From the NCBI GenBank assembly GCA_036844945.1, contig DAIUEV010000003.1:51764-115763 (forward strand): 64,000 nt of DNA, given 5' to 3'. Origin of the DNA: Palsa-461 sp036844945 (GTDB lineage: Bacteria; Actinomycetota; Acidimicrobiia; Acidimicrobiales; RAAP-2). The notes beneath the pieces were generated by a model, which was not told the DNA's origin, made no database searches, and saw only the letters and a program-made list of their open reading frames with translations. Positions 18,301 to 27,001 of the stretch are shown here, one piece after another. Within the stretch, counting starts at the first letter, position 1, and every line of letters begins with the position of its first letter. The translations under genes were made by a program, and so were the position numbers.

Positions 18301-19304
18301 CGTCGACGGGCGCGCCGCCCCGCGACCCCATCCCCGTTCCCCCGCCCCGTCGGCCCGGATCGGTCCGGCGCACCTCGACCGTGGTGATGTCGTGGCCGGA
18401 GGGTTTCGGCCGGGCGCTTCTGCTCGAGGGGCGTGCCCGTGACCTGCTGACGGCGGCCGACGGAGAGGCCCGGGTCCTCGCGCAGAGCACGCTGCGGACC
18501 CTGGCGGCCCGAGACCGCACGATCGAGGCCATCGAGAGTGACCCGCCGTCGCCGGGGCTCGAGCGCCTCGTCGGCCAGCAGGGCGGCGGCAGGCTGCGGG
18601 CCGCGATCGCCGACGTCCTGCCCGAGGAGGTCGAACGGGGAACCCCGCTTCACCTCCTTCTCGACGATCTGGCCGGTTCGACCCTGATCGCCGGCTTCGC
18701 CTACCTCCGGTGGGCGGGCGACGTGCCCCGGACCGACCAACCATCCGACGCCCGGCGCCATCCGATGGAGGGCGTGTGCGCGGGCTACCGGCCCGGCGCG
18801 AGCTCGCTGCTCCCCGAAGCCACGCCGTCGGTGATCGCCGGCAACGTCACCCCGGTGCCGCCGCTCGACGACCCGGCCGACCCGTCCGGATGGCACGACA
18901 TCGCCGACCACCCGGCCATGGCGATGCGGCGGGCCCGGCGCATCGACCTCTGGGAGGAACCCGACGGCGCCCTCGGCATCGACTCGATGTTCCGCGACAG
19001 CTGCTGGGATCCCGACGGCTCCGAAGTGGCCGTGCACGAGTACGAGCTGTCGGCGACGGCCGATCGTGACGGCGTCCTGACGTCGGTGACCGCCCGGCCG
19101 CGGGTCCTCCCGTGGGCCGAGTGCCCGACGGCGGCCGACAACGCGCGGTGGCTAGTCGGGAGCCCGCTCCGCTCGCTCCGGCGCGAGGTGCTGCAGCGGT
19201 TGCGCGGGATCGACTGCTGCACACACCTGAACGACGCGCTGCGCGCGCTCGCCGAGGTCCCGGTGTTGGCCGCACACCTCGGGACCCGCCCCTCCGCCTC
19301 CTAG
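18297..19304 (+). CDS. DUF2889 domain protein
   Basis: A 335-residue protein. Residues ~20-45 (VRRTSTVVMSWP) and the closing CTHLNDALRAL stretch, with its paired Cys and His, are the hallmarks of DUF2889, a family common in actinobacteria and of unknown function. Between them lies an acidic, Trp-containing region with a WDPDGSEVAVHEYEL segment. No transmembrane or signal sequence. The GTG at 18297 overlaps the stop of a short upstream ORF by 4 bp, suggesting translational coupling. I can assign no reaction. Confidence 0.8.
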   Translation: MTSTGAPPRDPIPVPPPRRPGSVRRTSTVVMSWPEGFGRALLLEGRARDLLTAADGEARVLAQSTLRTLAARDRTIEAIESDPPSPGLERLVGQQGGGRLRAAIADVLPEEVERGTPLHLLLDDLAGSTLIAGFAYLRWAGDVPRTDQPSDARRHPMEGVCAGYRPGASSLLPEATPSVIAGNVTPVPPLDDPADPSGWHDIADHPAMAMRRARRIDLWEEPDGALGIDSMFRDSCWDPDGSEVAVHEYELSATADRDGVLTSVTARPRVLPWAECPTAADNARWLVGSPLRSLRREVLQRLRGIDCCTHLNDALRALAEVPVLAAHLGTRPSAS

Positions 19305-19322
19305 CAGGAACAACCTGAACGT

Positions 19323-20201
19323 CTACGACGTAGTCGTGGTGCTGGTGGTGCGCATTGGAGTTCCGAGACCGGGAGTCGTGGTGGGGACGCCCGTCACCTC
19401 GTAACAGTTGCCATAAGTGCCGAGGAGAGTGAACTGTCCAGCTCGCACAGCCACGTGCAATATCGATCCGTCATGCGCCGATCGGATCGTGTACCTGCCC
19501 GGCTTGAGGATGATCTGGAATCGTTGCGGAGCTTTGGAGCTGGCAGCGATGATCACCCCGCCAGCGACAGATGAGCCTGACAATGCCTGTACCTGGACGA
19601 ACGGACCGATGGCGGGGTGAACTTTGGCTGACCGCTTGCAGGCCGGAACCCGTCCGACCACCTCACCGCTCGGAAACGTGCCGTTGAATCCGATTACCAA
19701 GGGATGCACATAAAGGCCCGAACAGCTTCCAGTCTCACGATTGATGTGGACGACATCGGCTATCCCCGGAAGTGTGATCGTATAGTCGTGAAAAGAAGCG
19801 CAGGTGGTGGCCTCACCGGTCGGGGCATCGGTTCCTTCCATGATGGCTGATGCAACCTCTCCCTTGCGAAGCTCGACGCTTGGTATGGGTGCGCCTGTCG
19901 GAAGCCCTCCCGCGAACCCGGTGGGTGTTTCGATAGCCTCCGCTGCCTCGGTCCCCCGGGCATTGAAGAGACGGACCTCGGGATAGCCCTTCAAGTGGCA
20001 GGCACTCGGACCGTTGTTACGCACCAAGATCACCGAACTGAAGTGCCCGGCTCCACCTAATCCGTCAGTGACGCTTACCGTGAGCTGACGCGACGAACAG
20101 GTCGTCCCGGACCGTCGAACCGCCGCCGAACTCGTCGTGGTTCCCCCGACGAGAACGCCTGCGATCATCACGACTCCGATGATCACTCGTACTCGGATCA
20201 T
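19323..20201 (-). CDS. Secreted DUF4232-type protein
   Basis: A 292-residue exported protein. Residues 1-27 are a signal peptide (Arg residues, then an Ile/Val/Gly core, then SSAA). The mature part begins with TCSSRQLTVSV and has a VRNNGPSACHLKGYPEV segment typical of DUF4232, a beta-rich extracellular domain of unknown role often found in actinobacterial lipoproteins. Several Cys residues could form disulfides, and the tail is Thr/Ser-rich. Its base composition is visibly lower in GC than its neighbours, and no operon partner is seen. The ATG at 20201 was chosen because it begins the signal peptide; its Shine-Dalgarno is weak. Confidence 0.75.
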   Translation of the reverse strand: MIRVRVIIGVVMIAGVLVGGTTTSSAAVRRSGTTCSSRQLTVSVTDGLGGAGHFSSVILVRNNGPSACHLKGYPEVRLFNARGTEAAEAIETPTGFAGGLPTGAPIPSVELRKGEVASAIMEGTDAPTGEATTCASFHDYTITLPGIADVVHINRETGSCSGLYVHPLVIGFNGTFPSGEVVGRVPACKRSAKVHPAIGPFVQVQALSGSSVAGGVIIAASSKAPQRFQIILKPGRYTIRSAHDGSILHVAVRAGQFTLLGTYGNCYEVTGVPTTTPGLGTPMRTTSTTTTS

Positions 20202-20347
20202 GACACGGACTTTCGCTCCGTCTGTTGTGGAAGGTGCCACCACAGATCGTTGATGGGGTAACGATGGCCAAATCGCGGGGTACGACCGTATGACCCGATC
20301 AAGAACCGACCCCTGACCTGGGGGTCCAAAGTTTTCGCAGAAGCCTC

Positions 20348-21415
20348 CTACCGGTCCCCCTCCGCCGTCCCGATCGCGTCGACCAGCCCCCACTCGAGGG
20401 CGCGGTCGGCCGGGACACCGCAGCCCGAGAGGGCCATGTAGGCGGCGCGATGGCGTCCGATCCGCCTGGCGATGCTGGCCGTGCCGCCGGCGCCGGGGAC
20501 GAGGCCGAAACCGAGCTCGGGCAGCATGAAGACCGCGTCGGGGGCGGTGGCGATCCGGGGGCTGAAAGCCGGGAACTCGATCCCGGCCCCGACGCACGCG
20601 CCGTGGACCTCGACCGACACCCGCTCGCCCAACCCGGCGAGCGTGAGCCCGATGGAGCGACCGACCCGGACGGCGTGGGCGCTCGCAGGGTCGTCGGCCA
20701 GTCCGAACTCGGCGAGGTCCCCGCCGCTGCAGAACGACGCGCCGCGCCCGCGGATCGTCACGGTCTCGATCGACTCATCGGCCATCGCGACGTGCAGGGC
20801 CGACAGCAGCCCGTCGCGCATCGCGGCGTTGAGCGCGTTGTGGACCTGCGGTCGGTTCAACTCGATCTGCAGCGCCGATCCGGTCCTGGACACGGCGACC
20901 GGATCGGCCCCCGCATCGGTTGGCGGAGGCTCGGCGGGGGACCGCACCGAAAGCCACCGTCCGAACTCGGGACCGGCCTGGAGCATCGAGTACACGAAGG
21001 ACTCGGCGACGACCGCGTCGTGCAACGAAAGACCCGGTCCCATGCGGAGGAGCTGGACAAGTGCGAGCGCGGCGAGCGGTGACGCGACGACGCGCTCGCT
21101 CAGGCCGACGACGAGCGAACCGAGATCTTGGGAGACGACCCATCCGGGACCCGGTTGGGCCGCGTCGGAGACGAGGACGTCGAAGCGGGTCGGCGGCTCC
21201 GGACACCACCCGGACGCGACCGCCACCAGGACACAGGGCACCGACGGGGCGAGCTCGTCGAGGATCGAGAGCTCGCGGGACGCCCGCGACGCGTCGATGG
21301 CGAGGAACGGGAGCTCGGTGGGGCGGCTCGGCAGCCCCAAACGGAACTCTCCCTGGACGACGTCGAGCGCCTCGGCCGGCGTGAGCACCGCCGACGGGCC
21401 GGGACGACCCTTCAC
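20348..21415 (-). CDS. Enoyl-CoA hydratase/isomerase with N-terminal extension
   Basis: A 355-residue protein. Residues ~150-355 form a crotonase domain: LNRPQVHNALN, SFCSGGDLAEFG, VHGACVGAGIEFPAF and ELGFGLVPGAGGT with a DPGT-like active loop. The first ~140 residues (TPAEALDVVQGEF onward) look like a degenerate crotonase half rather than a separate enzyme. I favour the GTG at 21415, which lies 6 bp after TACTGT, a leaderless arrangement. An ATG at 21439 also reads in frame but overlaps the divergent gene's start. It pairs head-to-head with the CoA-transferase gene, suggesting a shared degradation pathway. Confidence 0.82.
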   Translation of the reverse strand: MKGRPGPSAVLTPAEALDVVQGEFRLGLPSRPTELPFLAIDASRASRELSILDELAPSVPCVLVAVASGWCPEPPTRFDVLVSDAAQPGPGWVVSQDLGSLVVGLSERVVASPLAALALVQLLRMGPGLSLHDAVVAESFVYSMLQAGPEFGRWLSVRSPAEPPPTDAGADPVAVSRTGSALQIELNRPQVHNALNAAMRDGLLSALHVAMADESIETVTIRGRGASFCSGGDLAEFGLADDPASAHAVRVGRSIGLTLAGLGERVSVEVHGACVGAGIEFPAFSPRIATAPDAVFMLPELGFGLVPGAGGTASIARRIGRHRAAYMALSGCGVPADRALEWGLVDAIGTAEGDR

Positions 21416-21421
21416 GCCCCC

Positions 21422-21431
21422 ACAGTAATGT
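21422..21431. promoter_or_regulatory. Symmetric divergent -10 region (ACAGTAATGT)
   Basis: TAATGT on the plus strand (21426-21431) lies 6 bp before ATG 21438. TACTGT on the minus strand (21427-21422) lies 6 bp before GTG 21415. Both genes would be leaderless, and the two starts are only 22 bp apart, so both RNA polymerases must use this one site. The core differs by a single base from that at 2667-2676. Neither direction has a strong -35. Confidence 0.6.
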
Positions 21432-21437
21432 CGCCAC

Positions 21438-22760
21438 ATGCTGGGCCGACTCGACCGGCCCCTGCCTCCGGAGGCGGGCTTGGCCGCCACGATCGAGCAC
21501 CTCGTGGCGACGGCCGGTCTCCAGGTCGACCCGGAAACGATCGGCGACCGGGCCCCGGGGTGTCCCGCGCTCGAGCTCGCCCGCACCGGCGTCCTCTGGT
21601 TGACGGGTCCGTCGGACGGCCCTCCGGTCCCGGTGGACCTACCACTGGGTGACCACCTGCGGGTACTGGCCGCGGGCATCGCGACGCTGTCGGCCGGCTT
21701 CGGGCACGAAGTCGAGCTGGAGCCGGCCCAGCTCGTCGCCGAACGGGCCGCCGCTCGCGCCTTCCACCGGCGGGGCTCGGTGTCGGCGAACGGGTCGTGC
21801 CGGCTGGTGCGGTGCGCAGACGACTGGGCCGCCTGGAACCTCCCGCGACACAGCGACCTCGACCTCTTGCCGGCGGTGCTCGGGACACCGGTCTCCGGTG
21901 AGCCGTGGGACGCGGTGGAAGCGGTCTGCGCCGGTCACCCGGCCGAGGAGCTGGTGGGGCGGGCGCAGCAGGTCGGAATCGCCGCGGCGGTCGTCGGCGG
22001 CTCGGCAGGATGCGGGCCACCCGTCACGCTCGTGCCGCTCGGCGACCCGACGTCCGGCCGTGACCACCGCCCCCGGGTCGTCGACTTCTCGGCGATGTGG
22101 GCGGGCCCGTTGTGCGCCCACATCCTCGGTCGCGCCGGCGCATCGGTGTGCACCGTCGAGGACCCCGACCGACCCGACGGGGCGCGGTTCGGCGACCCCG
22201 CGCTGTACACGCGGCTGCACGAGGGCCACGCCCTCGCGAAGATCTCGTTCGGCAGCGCAGAGGGGCGGGCCCGCCTCCACCGGTTGGTGAAGCGCGCCGA
22301 CATCGTGATCGAGTCCTCACGGCCGCGCGCCCTGCACCACCTGGGGCTCGACCCCGACGCCTTTCTGTCCGCGCGGCCCGGCCGGTCCTGGATCAGCATC
22401 ACCGGCTACGGGCGCCGCGCCTATGGCGACCGCGTGGCGTTCGGTGACGACGCCGCGGCCGCCGGGGGTCTGGTCGCCTGGTCCGACGAGCAGTCGCCGG
22501 TGTTCGTCGGGGACGCGATCGCCGACCCGATCAGCGGGCTGGTCGCCGCATTGGGCGGCCTGGCCAGCCAGGCCGTCGGCGGCGGACACCTGGTCGAGGT
22601 GTCCATGAGCGCGGCCAGCGCGGCAGCCACCGTGGGGAGGAGGTGCCAGGGTCCCCACGTGGTCGAGGCGGACGGCCGAGGCGGCTGGGTGGTGCGCTAC
22701 GAGGGGCGGACCGAGCGGCTCCGGACGCCGGCCGAGGTCATCGCCGAGACCGATGCCTGA
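21438..22760 (+). CDS. CoA-transferase family III protein with apparently permuted domain order
   Basis: A 440-residue CaiB/BaiF-type protein. The segment that normally opens the family (VVDFSAMWAGPLCAHILGRA, then the DIVIESSRP and SITGYGRR motifs) begins only near residue 215. Residues ~80-200 (WAAWNLPRHSD, then EELVGRAQQVGIAAAVV) resemble the usual C-terminal part. The order therefore looks permuted, or like the inner half of a two-copy protein. Known members move CoA between organic acids. The leaderless-type start at 21438 is shared head-to-head with the crotonase gene. The 3' end overlaps the next gene by 8 bp. Confidence 0.78.
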   Translation: MLGRLDRPLPPEAGLAATIEHLVATAGLQVDPETIGDRAPGCPALELARTGVLWLTGPSDGPPVPVDLPLGDHLRVLAAGIATLSAGFGHEVELEPAQLVAERAAARAFHRRGSVSANGSCRLVRCADDWAAWNLPRHSDLDLLPAVLGTPVSGEPWDAVEAVCAGHPAEELVGRAQQVGIAAAVVGGSAGCGPPVTLVPLGDPTSGRDHRPRVVDFSAMWAGPLCAHILGRAGASVCTVEDPDRPDGARFGDPALYTRLHEGHALAKISFGSAEGRARLHRLVKRADIVIESSRPRALHHLGLDPDAFLSARPGRSWISITGYGRRAYGDRVAFGDDAAAAGGLVAWSDEQSPVFVGDAIADPISGLVAALGGLASQAVGGGHLVEVSMSAASAAATVGRRCQGPHVVEADGRGGWVVRYEGRTERLRTPAEVIAETDA

Positions 22761-24156
22761 CCTCCTCGTCACCCGAGCCGATGTCGGTGGCGACGCCCTG
22801 GTCGACATCCGGGTCACGGACGGCCGCGTCGCCGGGGTGGGTCCCGACCTCGAGGTCCGGGCCGGCGACCGGCGCCTGGATGCGGCCGGCGGCGCGGTGC
22901 TCCCCGGGCTCCACGACCACCACCTGCACCTCTGTTCGCTGGCCGCGGTCTCCCGGTCGATTCGGCTTGGTCCGCCCGAGGTGAAGCGACCCGACGAGTT
23001 CGCCACCGCCTTGCGCTCGGCGGACCGGTCGCTCCCCGAAGGGGCGTGGATCCGAGCCGTCGCCTACGACGAGCGGGTGGCCGGGGACCTCGACCGCCAC
23101 CGGGTCGACGCGGTCGTCCCCGACCGGCCCGTCCGCATCCAGCACCGCACCGGGGCCCGGTGGGTGCTCAACAGCGCCGCGCTGGACTGCCTGCAGCCGT
23201 CCCTCACCGGACATCCGGGGGTGGAGCGAGATGGCTCCGGCGCTCCGACCGGCCGGCTGACCCGCATGGACGAGCGGCTCGGCGACTCGCTCGATCCGTT
23301 GCCCCTCTGCCTCGCCGGTCTCGGGGCGGCGGCGGCCCGCCACGGAGTGACAGGGTTCACCGACGCGACCCCCGCGGCGCGGGCGGACCAACTCGCCCGG
23401 CTCGCGACCGCGGCCGAGAGCGAGATCCCCCAGCGGGTCACCGCGATGACCGCGCCGGGCTTCGACGGTGCCGTCCCCGCCGTCCTCACCGCCGGACCGG
23501 TCAAGGTCCTGCTCGACGACGACACGCTGCCCCGCCTCGACGAGCTCGTCTCCTGGGTGCAAGAGGCGCACCGGGCGGGGCGGGGGGTGGCGTTCCACTG
23601 CGTCACCCGGGTGCAGCTCGCCTTCTCCATCGCGGCGCTCGACACGGCGGGGGCGGCACCGGGCGACCGGGTCGAGCACGGATCGGTGATCCCGCCCGAG
23701 GCCGTCCCGAGCCTCCGCCGGCTCGGCGTCACCGTGGTGACGAACCCGGGGTTCCTGTTCGACCGGGGCGACGACTACCTCGAGCGCGTCGAGGCGTGCG
23801 ACCGCGGCGACCTCTACCGCTGCGGCTCCCTCCTCGCCGCCGGGGTGTCCATGGCCGCCGGCACCGACGCGCCCTTCGGCCCGTCCGACCCGTGGGCGGC
23901 GATGCGGGCGTGCGTCACTCGCACGAGCCGCGGCGGCCAGGTGGTCGGCCCCGGCGAGGGGGTCGACCCTCGGACCGCCCTCTCCCTGTTCCTCGGTCCG
24001 CCCGAGTCCCCGGGCCGGCCGCGCCGCCTGCGGACGGGCACCGCCGGCGACCTCTGCGTCCTGTTCACCCCCATGGAGGAGACGCTGCGGACCCTCGACG
24101 CTGCCAACGTGGCCGTCACCGTGGTCGGGGGGGAGGTGGTGGCCGACAACCGGTGA
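22753..24156 (+). CDS. Amidohydrolase family 3 protein (YtcJ-like)
   Basis: A 467-residue metal-dependent hydrolase. Seen: a beta-sandwich start (VTDGRVAGVGP), LPGLHDHHLHL with two ligand histidines, FHCVTRV and EHGSVIPPE further on, and AAGTDAPFGPSDPWAAM, where the GTDxP motif holds the catalytic Asp. This is the pattern of the YtcJ/exoenzyme branch. It overlaps the CoA-transferase stop by 8 bp, so the two are translationally coupled. Substrate unknown. Confidence 0.88.
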   Translation: MPDLLVTRADVGGDALVDIRVTDGRVAGVGPDLEVRAGDRRLDAAGGAVLPGLHDHHLHLCSLAAVSRSIRLGPPEVKRPDEFATALRSADRSLPEGAWIRAVAYDERVAGDLDRHRVDAVVPDRPVRIQHRTGARWVLNSAALDCLQPSLTGHPGVERDGSGAPTGRLTRMDERLGDSLDPLPLCLAGLGAAAARHGVTGFTDATPAARADQLARLATAAESEIPQRVTAMTAPGFDGAVPAVLTAGPVKVLLDDDTLPRLDELVSWVQEAHRAGRGVAFHCVTRVQLAFSIAALDTAGAAPGDRVEHGSVIPPEAVPSLRRLGVTVVTNPGFLFDRGDDYLERVEACDRGDLYRCGSLLAAGVSMAAGTDAPFGPSDPWAAMRACVTRTSRGGQVVGPGEGVDPRTALSLFLGPPESPGRPRRLRTGTAGDLCVLFTPMEETLRTLDAANVAVTVVGGEVVADNR

Positions 24157-24246
24157 ACCGACCTCGCGATCGGCGGTACCGTGCCCACGCGGACGGCGTG
24201 TCGGCTTCGGGCACCTCCGCCGCCCACGAGCACCGAGGAGGGACCG

Positions 24247-25224
24247 ATGAGCGACCCCACGATGACCTACCGCCGTCTCGGCCGGACGGGACTGCGGGTG
24301 AGCCCGCTGTGCCTCGGCACGATGAACTTCGGGATGACGACCGAGGAGGCCGACGCGCACGCGGTGATGGACCGGGCGCTCGAGCACGGCATCAACTTCT
24401 TCGACACCGCCAACGTCTACGGGGGCAGGGGCAAGACCGAGGAGATCGTCGGGCGGTGGTTCGAGGGCGAGGAGGGCCGCCGGGACAAGGTGGTCCTCGC
24501 CACCAAGGTCTTCGGCGGGCGGGACTCGTGGCCCAACACCAGCCGGCTGTCGGCCCGCCACATCCGGGAGGCCTGCGAGGCCAGCCTGCGCCGGCTCCGG
24601 ACCGACCGGATCGACCTGTACCAGATGCACCACGTCGACCGGGACACCCCGTGGGAGGAGATCTGGCAGGCGATGGACCTGCTGGTCGCCCAGGGCAAGG
24701 TCCTCTACGTCGGGAGTTCCAACTTCGCCGGCTGGCACATCGCCAAGGCGAACGAGCACGCCCGCGCCCGTGGCTCGCTCGGCCTCGTCTCCGAGCAGAG
24801 CCTCTACAACCTGAACGCCCGGACGGTCGAGCTTGAGGTCCTGCCGGCCTGCCTCGACTACGGGCTGGGGGTGATCCCCTGGAGCCCGCTCGCCGGCGGG
24901 TTGCTCGGCGGGGCGCTCCAGAAGGCCGAGGTGGGCCGGCGGTCCAACCAGCGGATGCAGGAGACGATCGAGAACAACCGCCCGAAGCTCGAGGCCTGGG
25001 AGAAGCTGTGCGCCGCGATGGGCAACCCGCCGGCCGACGTCGCCCTCGCGTGGCTGTTGCACAACCCGGCGGTGACGGCCCCGATCATCGGCCCGCGGAC
25101 CGTCGAGCAGCTCGACGGCGCCCTCGGTGCGCTCGCCGTCGAGCTGGATACCGAGGTGCTCGGCGAGCTCGACCGCATCTTCCCCGGCCCCGGCGGCGCC
25201 GCCCCCGAGGCCTACGCCTGGTAG
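24247..25224 (+). CDS. Aldo/keto reductase
   Basis: A 325-residue NADPH-dependent aldo/keto reductase of the YajO/voltage-gated-K-channel-beta-like branch. Seen: LCLGTMNFG, FDTANVYGGRG (catalytic Asp and Tyr), LATKVFGG (Lys), QMHHVD (His) and a late IIGPRTVEQL cofactor segment. The ATG at 24247 follows GAGGAGGGACCG, a strong Shine-Dalgarno, so a longer in-frame start upstream is rejected. It lies 90 bp after the amidohydrolase on the same strand. Confidence 0.92.
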   Translation: MSDPTMTYRRLGRTGLRVSPLCLGTMNFGMTTEEADAHAVMDRALEHGINFFDTANVYGGRGKTEEIVGRWFEGEEGRRDKVVLATKVFGGRDSWPNTSRLSARHIREACEASLRRLRTDRIDLYQMHHVDRDTPWEEIWQAMDLLVAQGKVLYVGSSNFAGWHIAKANEHARARGSLGLVSEQSLYNLNARTVELEVLPACLDYGLGVIPWSPLAGGLLGGALQKAEVGRRSNQRMQETIENNRPKLEAWEKLCAAMGNPPADVALAWLLHNPAVTAPIIGPRTVEQLDGALGALAVELDTEVLGELDRIFPGPGGAAPEAYAW

Positions 25225-25398
25225 GGGTCGGGGTCGCCGCAGAGCGCGCGCGGGGAGTGGGTCAACTCGACCCTCGGCGAACGTCAGGGCGGGTCCGGAG
25301 ACCAGGGTCTCCCGGCCCCCACCGGGGAACCGGCGGCTCACGCCGTGTCATCCGCGCTCACCGGGGCTGGAACCGATCCACTCCGGATACTCTGCGCC

Positions 25399-26358
25399 AT
25401 GACCGAGACGAGGGCCGGGGGTCCCGGCACGCCCGCCGAGCGGCTCGACCGGGCGATCGCCCTCTTGTTCGGCGGGCCCGACCCGGTCTTCGAGGCCCCC
25501 ATCGACCGTGAGGGGATCGCGGCGCGGCGGGCCGAGCCGCGGCTCTTCGACATCCCCCTTTCGGACCAGGTGACCCGGGAGGACCGGGACATCGAGGGCG
25601 ACCCCCCGGTCCGGGTCCGGGTCCACCGGCCGGTCGGCGTCGACGGCCCCCTCCCCTGCGTCGTGTCGGTCCACCCGGGCGGTTACATCCTCGGAAGCTA
25701 CGAGGACGACGACTTCCGCCACGACCGGCTGTGCCCGAAGCTCGGCTACGTGGGTGTGGCAGTCGACTACCGCCTCGCCCCCGAGACCCCGTACCCCGGG
25801 CCGCTCGAGGACTGCTACCGCGCGCTCAAGTGGGCCCACGACCACGCCGACGAGCTCGGCGTGGACCGTGAGCGGATCGGGATCGTCGGCTCGAGCGCGG
25901 GCGGGGGCCTGGCCGCCGCGCTGGCGCTGCTGGCCCGGGACCGCGGCGAGGTCCCCGTCGCCTTCCAGCAGCTCATCTACCCCATGCTCGACGACCGCCG
26001 GACCACCACCACGAGCGGGTGGGACGCGCTCGTCTGGACGCCGGCCAACAACGAGCTCGGCTGGTCCTGCTACCTGGGCGACCTCTTCGGCACCGACGAC
26101 GTCCCCGCCTACGCGGCCGCGTCCCGGGCCACCGACCTCTCGGGGCTCCCCCCGACGTTCCTGTGCGTGGGCACGCTCGACATCTTCTGCGACGAGGACC
26201 TCGAGTACGCGAAGCGCCTCAACCACGCCGGGGTGCCGGTCGAGCTGCACGTGTATCCCGGCTCCCCGCACGGCTTCGACATGCTCATGGAGCTCTCCGA
26301 CCCCTCCCGGCGGTGCGTGCGGGACCAGGAGGAGTGGCTCGCGATCCAGCTCGGATAG
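25399..26358 (+). CDS. HSL-family esterase/lipase (alpha/beta hydrolase)
   Basis: A 319-residue hormone-sensitive-lipase-type esterase. The oxyanion motif is HPGGYI (HPGG rather than HGGG), followed by DYRLAPETPYP, the nucleophile elbow GSSAGGG, and the catalytic Asp and His in GTLDIF and SPHGFD. Cytoplasmic. TACTCT lies 5 bp before ATG 25399 and no Shine-Dalgarno is present, so the message is probably leaderless. Preceded by 174 bp of non-coding sequence, it starts its own transcription unit. Confidence 0.9.
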   Translation: MTETRAGGPGTPAERLDRAIALLFGGPDPVFEAPIDREGIAARRAEPRLFDIPLSDQVTREDRDIEGDPPVRVRVHRPVGVDGPLPCVVSVHPGGYILGSYEDDDFRHDRLCPKLGYVGVAVDYRLAPETPYPGPLEDCYRALKWAHDHADELGVDRERIGIVGSSAGGGLAAALALLARDRGEVPVAFQQLIYPMLDDRRTTTTSGWDALVWTPANNELGWSCYLGDLFGTDDVPAYAAASRATDLSGLPPTFLCVGTLDIFCDEDLEYAKRLNHAGVPVELHVYPGSPHGFDMLMELSDPSRRCVRDQEEWLAIQLG

Positions 26359-26460
26359 CGAGGGGAACCGGACCCGAGCCAGGGGCCGACGCCCTCCTCG
26401 ACGGCAACGGGACCGATCCGGCGTGCCCGGACCGCACGGGTCGCGCCGTAGGCTCCGTCC

Positions 26461-26904
26461 ATGCCACTCGAAGGTGAGTACGAGCCGAGCGCATTCAAGT
26501 GGGTGCGCGAGCAGGTCGAGGAGTACGAGCGGTCCGGGGGGACGCGGGCGAACACCCTGAGGGACACCGGGCTGCCGATCATCGTGGTCACGACCCGGGG
26601 CAACAAGAGCGGGAAGATCCGCAAGTTCGCGCTCATGCGGGTCGAGCACGACGGCCAGTACGCACTGGTCGCCTCGTTGGGGGGCGCCCCGAAGCACCCG
26701 GTCTGGTACCACAACCTGACCGCGGACCCGACCGCCGTCACCATCCAGGACGGCCCCGAGCCCCACGACTACGAGGTGCGCGAGATCAGCGGCGACGAGA
26801 AGGCGGAGTGGTGGGAGCGGGCGGTCGCCGCCTATCCGCCCTACGCCGAGTACCAGGCCCGCACCGAGCGTCAGATCCCCGTGCTGGTCGCCACCCGCCG
26901 ATAG
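26461..26904 (+). CDS. Deazaflavin (F420)-dependent nitroreductase-family protein, Ddn-like
   Basis: A 147-residue split-beta-barrel protein of the Ddn family. The segments VVTTRGNKSGKIRK, ALVASLGGAPKHPVWYHNL and the EYQARTERQIPV tail are diagnostic. Members use reduced F420 to reduce quinones or nitro compounds. TAGGCT lies exactly 6 bp before ATG 26461, a leaderless-type start. Upstream is the esterase gene with a 102 bp gap. Presence of this gene implies the host makes F420. Confidence 0.9.
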   Translation: MPLEGEYEPSAFKWVREQVEEYERSGGTRANTLRDTGLPIIVVTTRGNKSGKIRKFALMRVEHDGQYALVASLGGAPKHPVWYHNLTADPTAVTIQDGPEPHDYEVREISGDEKAEWWERAVAAYPPYAEYQARTERQIPVLVATRR

Positions 26905-27001
26905 CTGCTGCCCGGGAACGTTTGCAGGATCGCCCGCACGGCCCCAGAATCGGGCGTCGGATCGGCGCGCCGGGGCGCGCCCTGCCGGGAGGGGGCACAC
27001 C

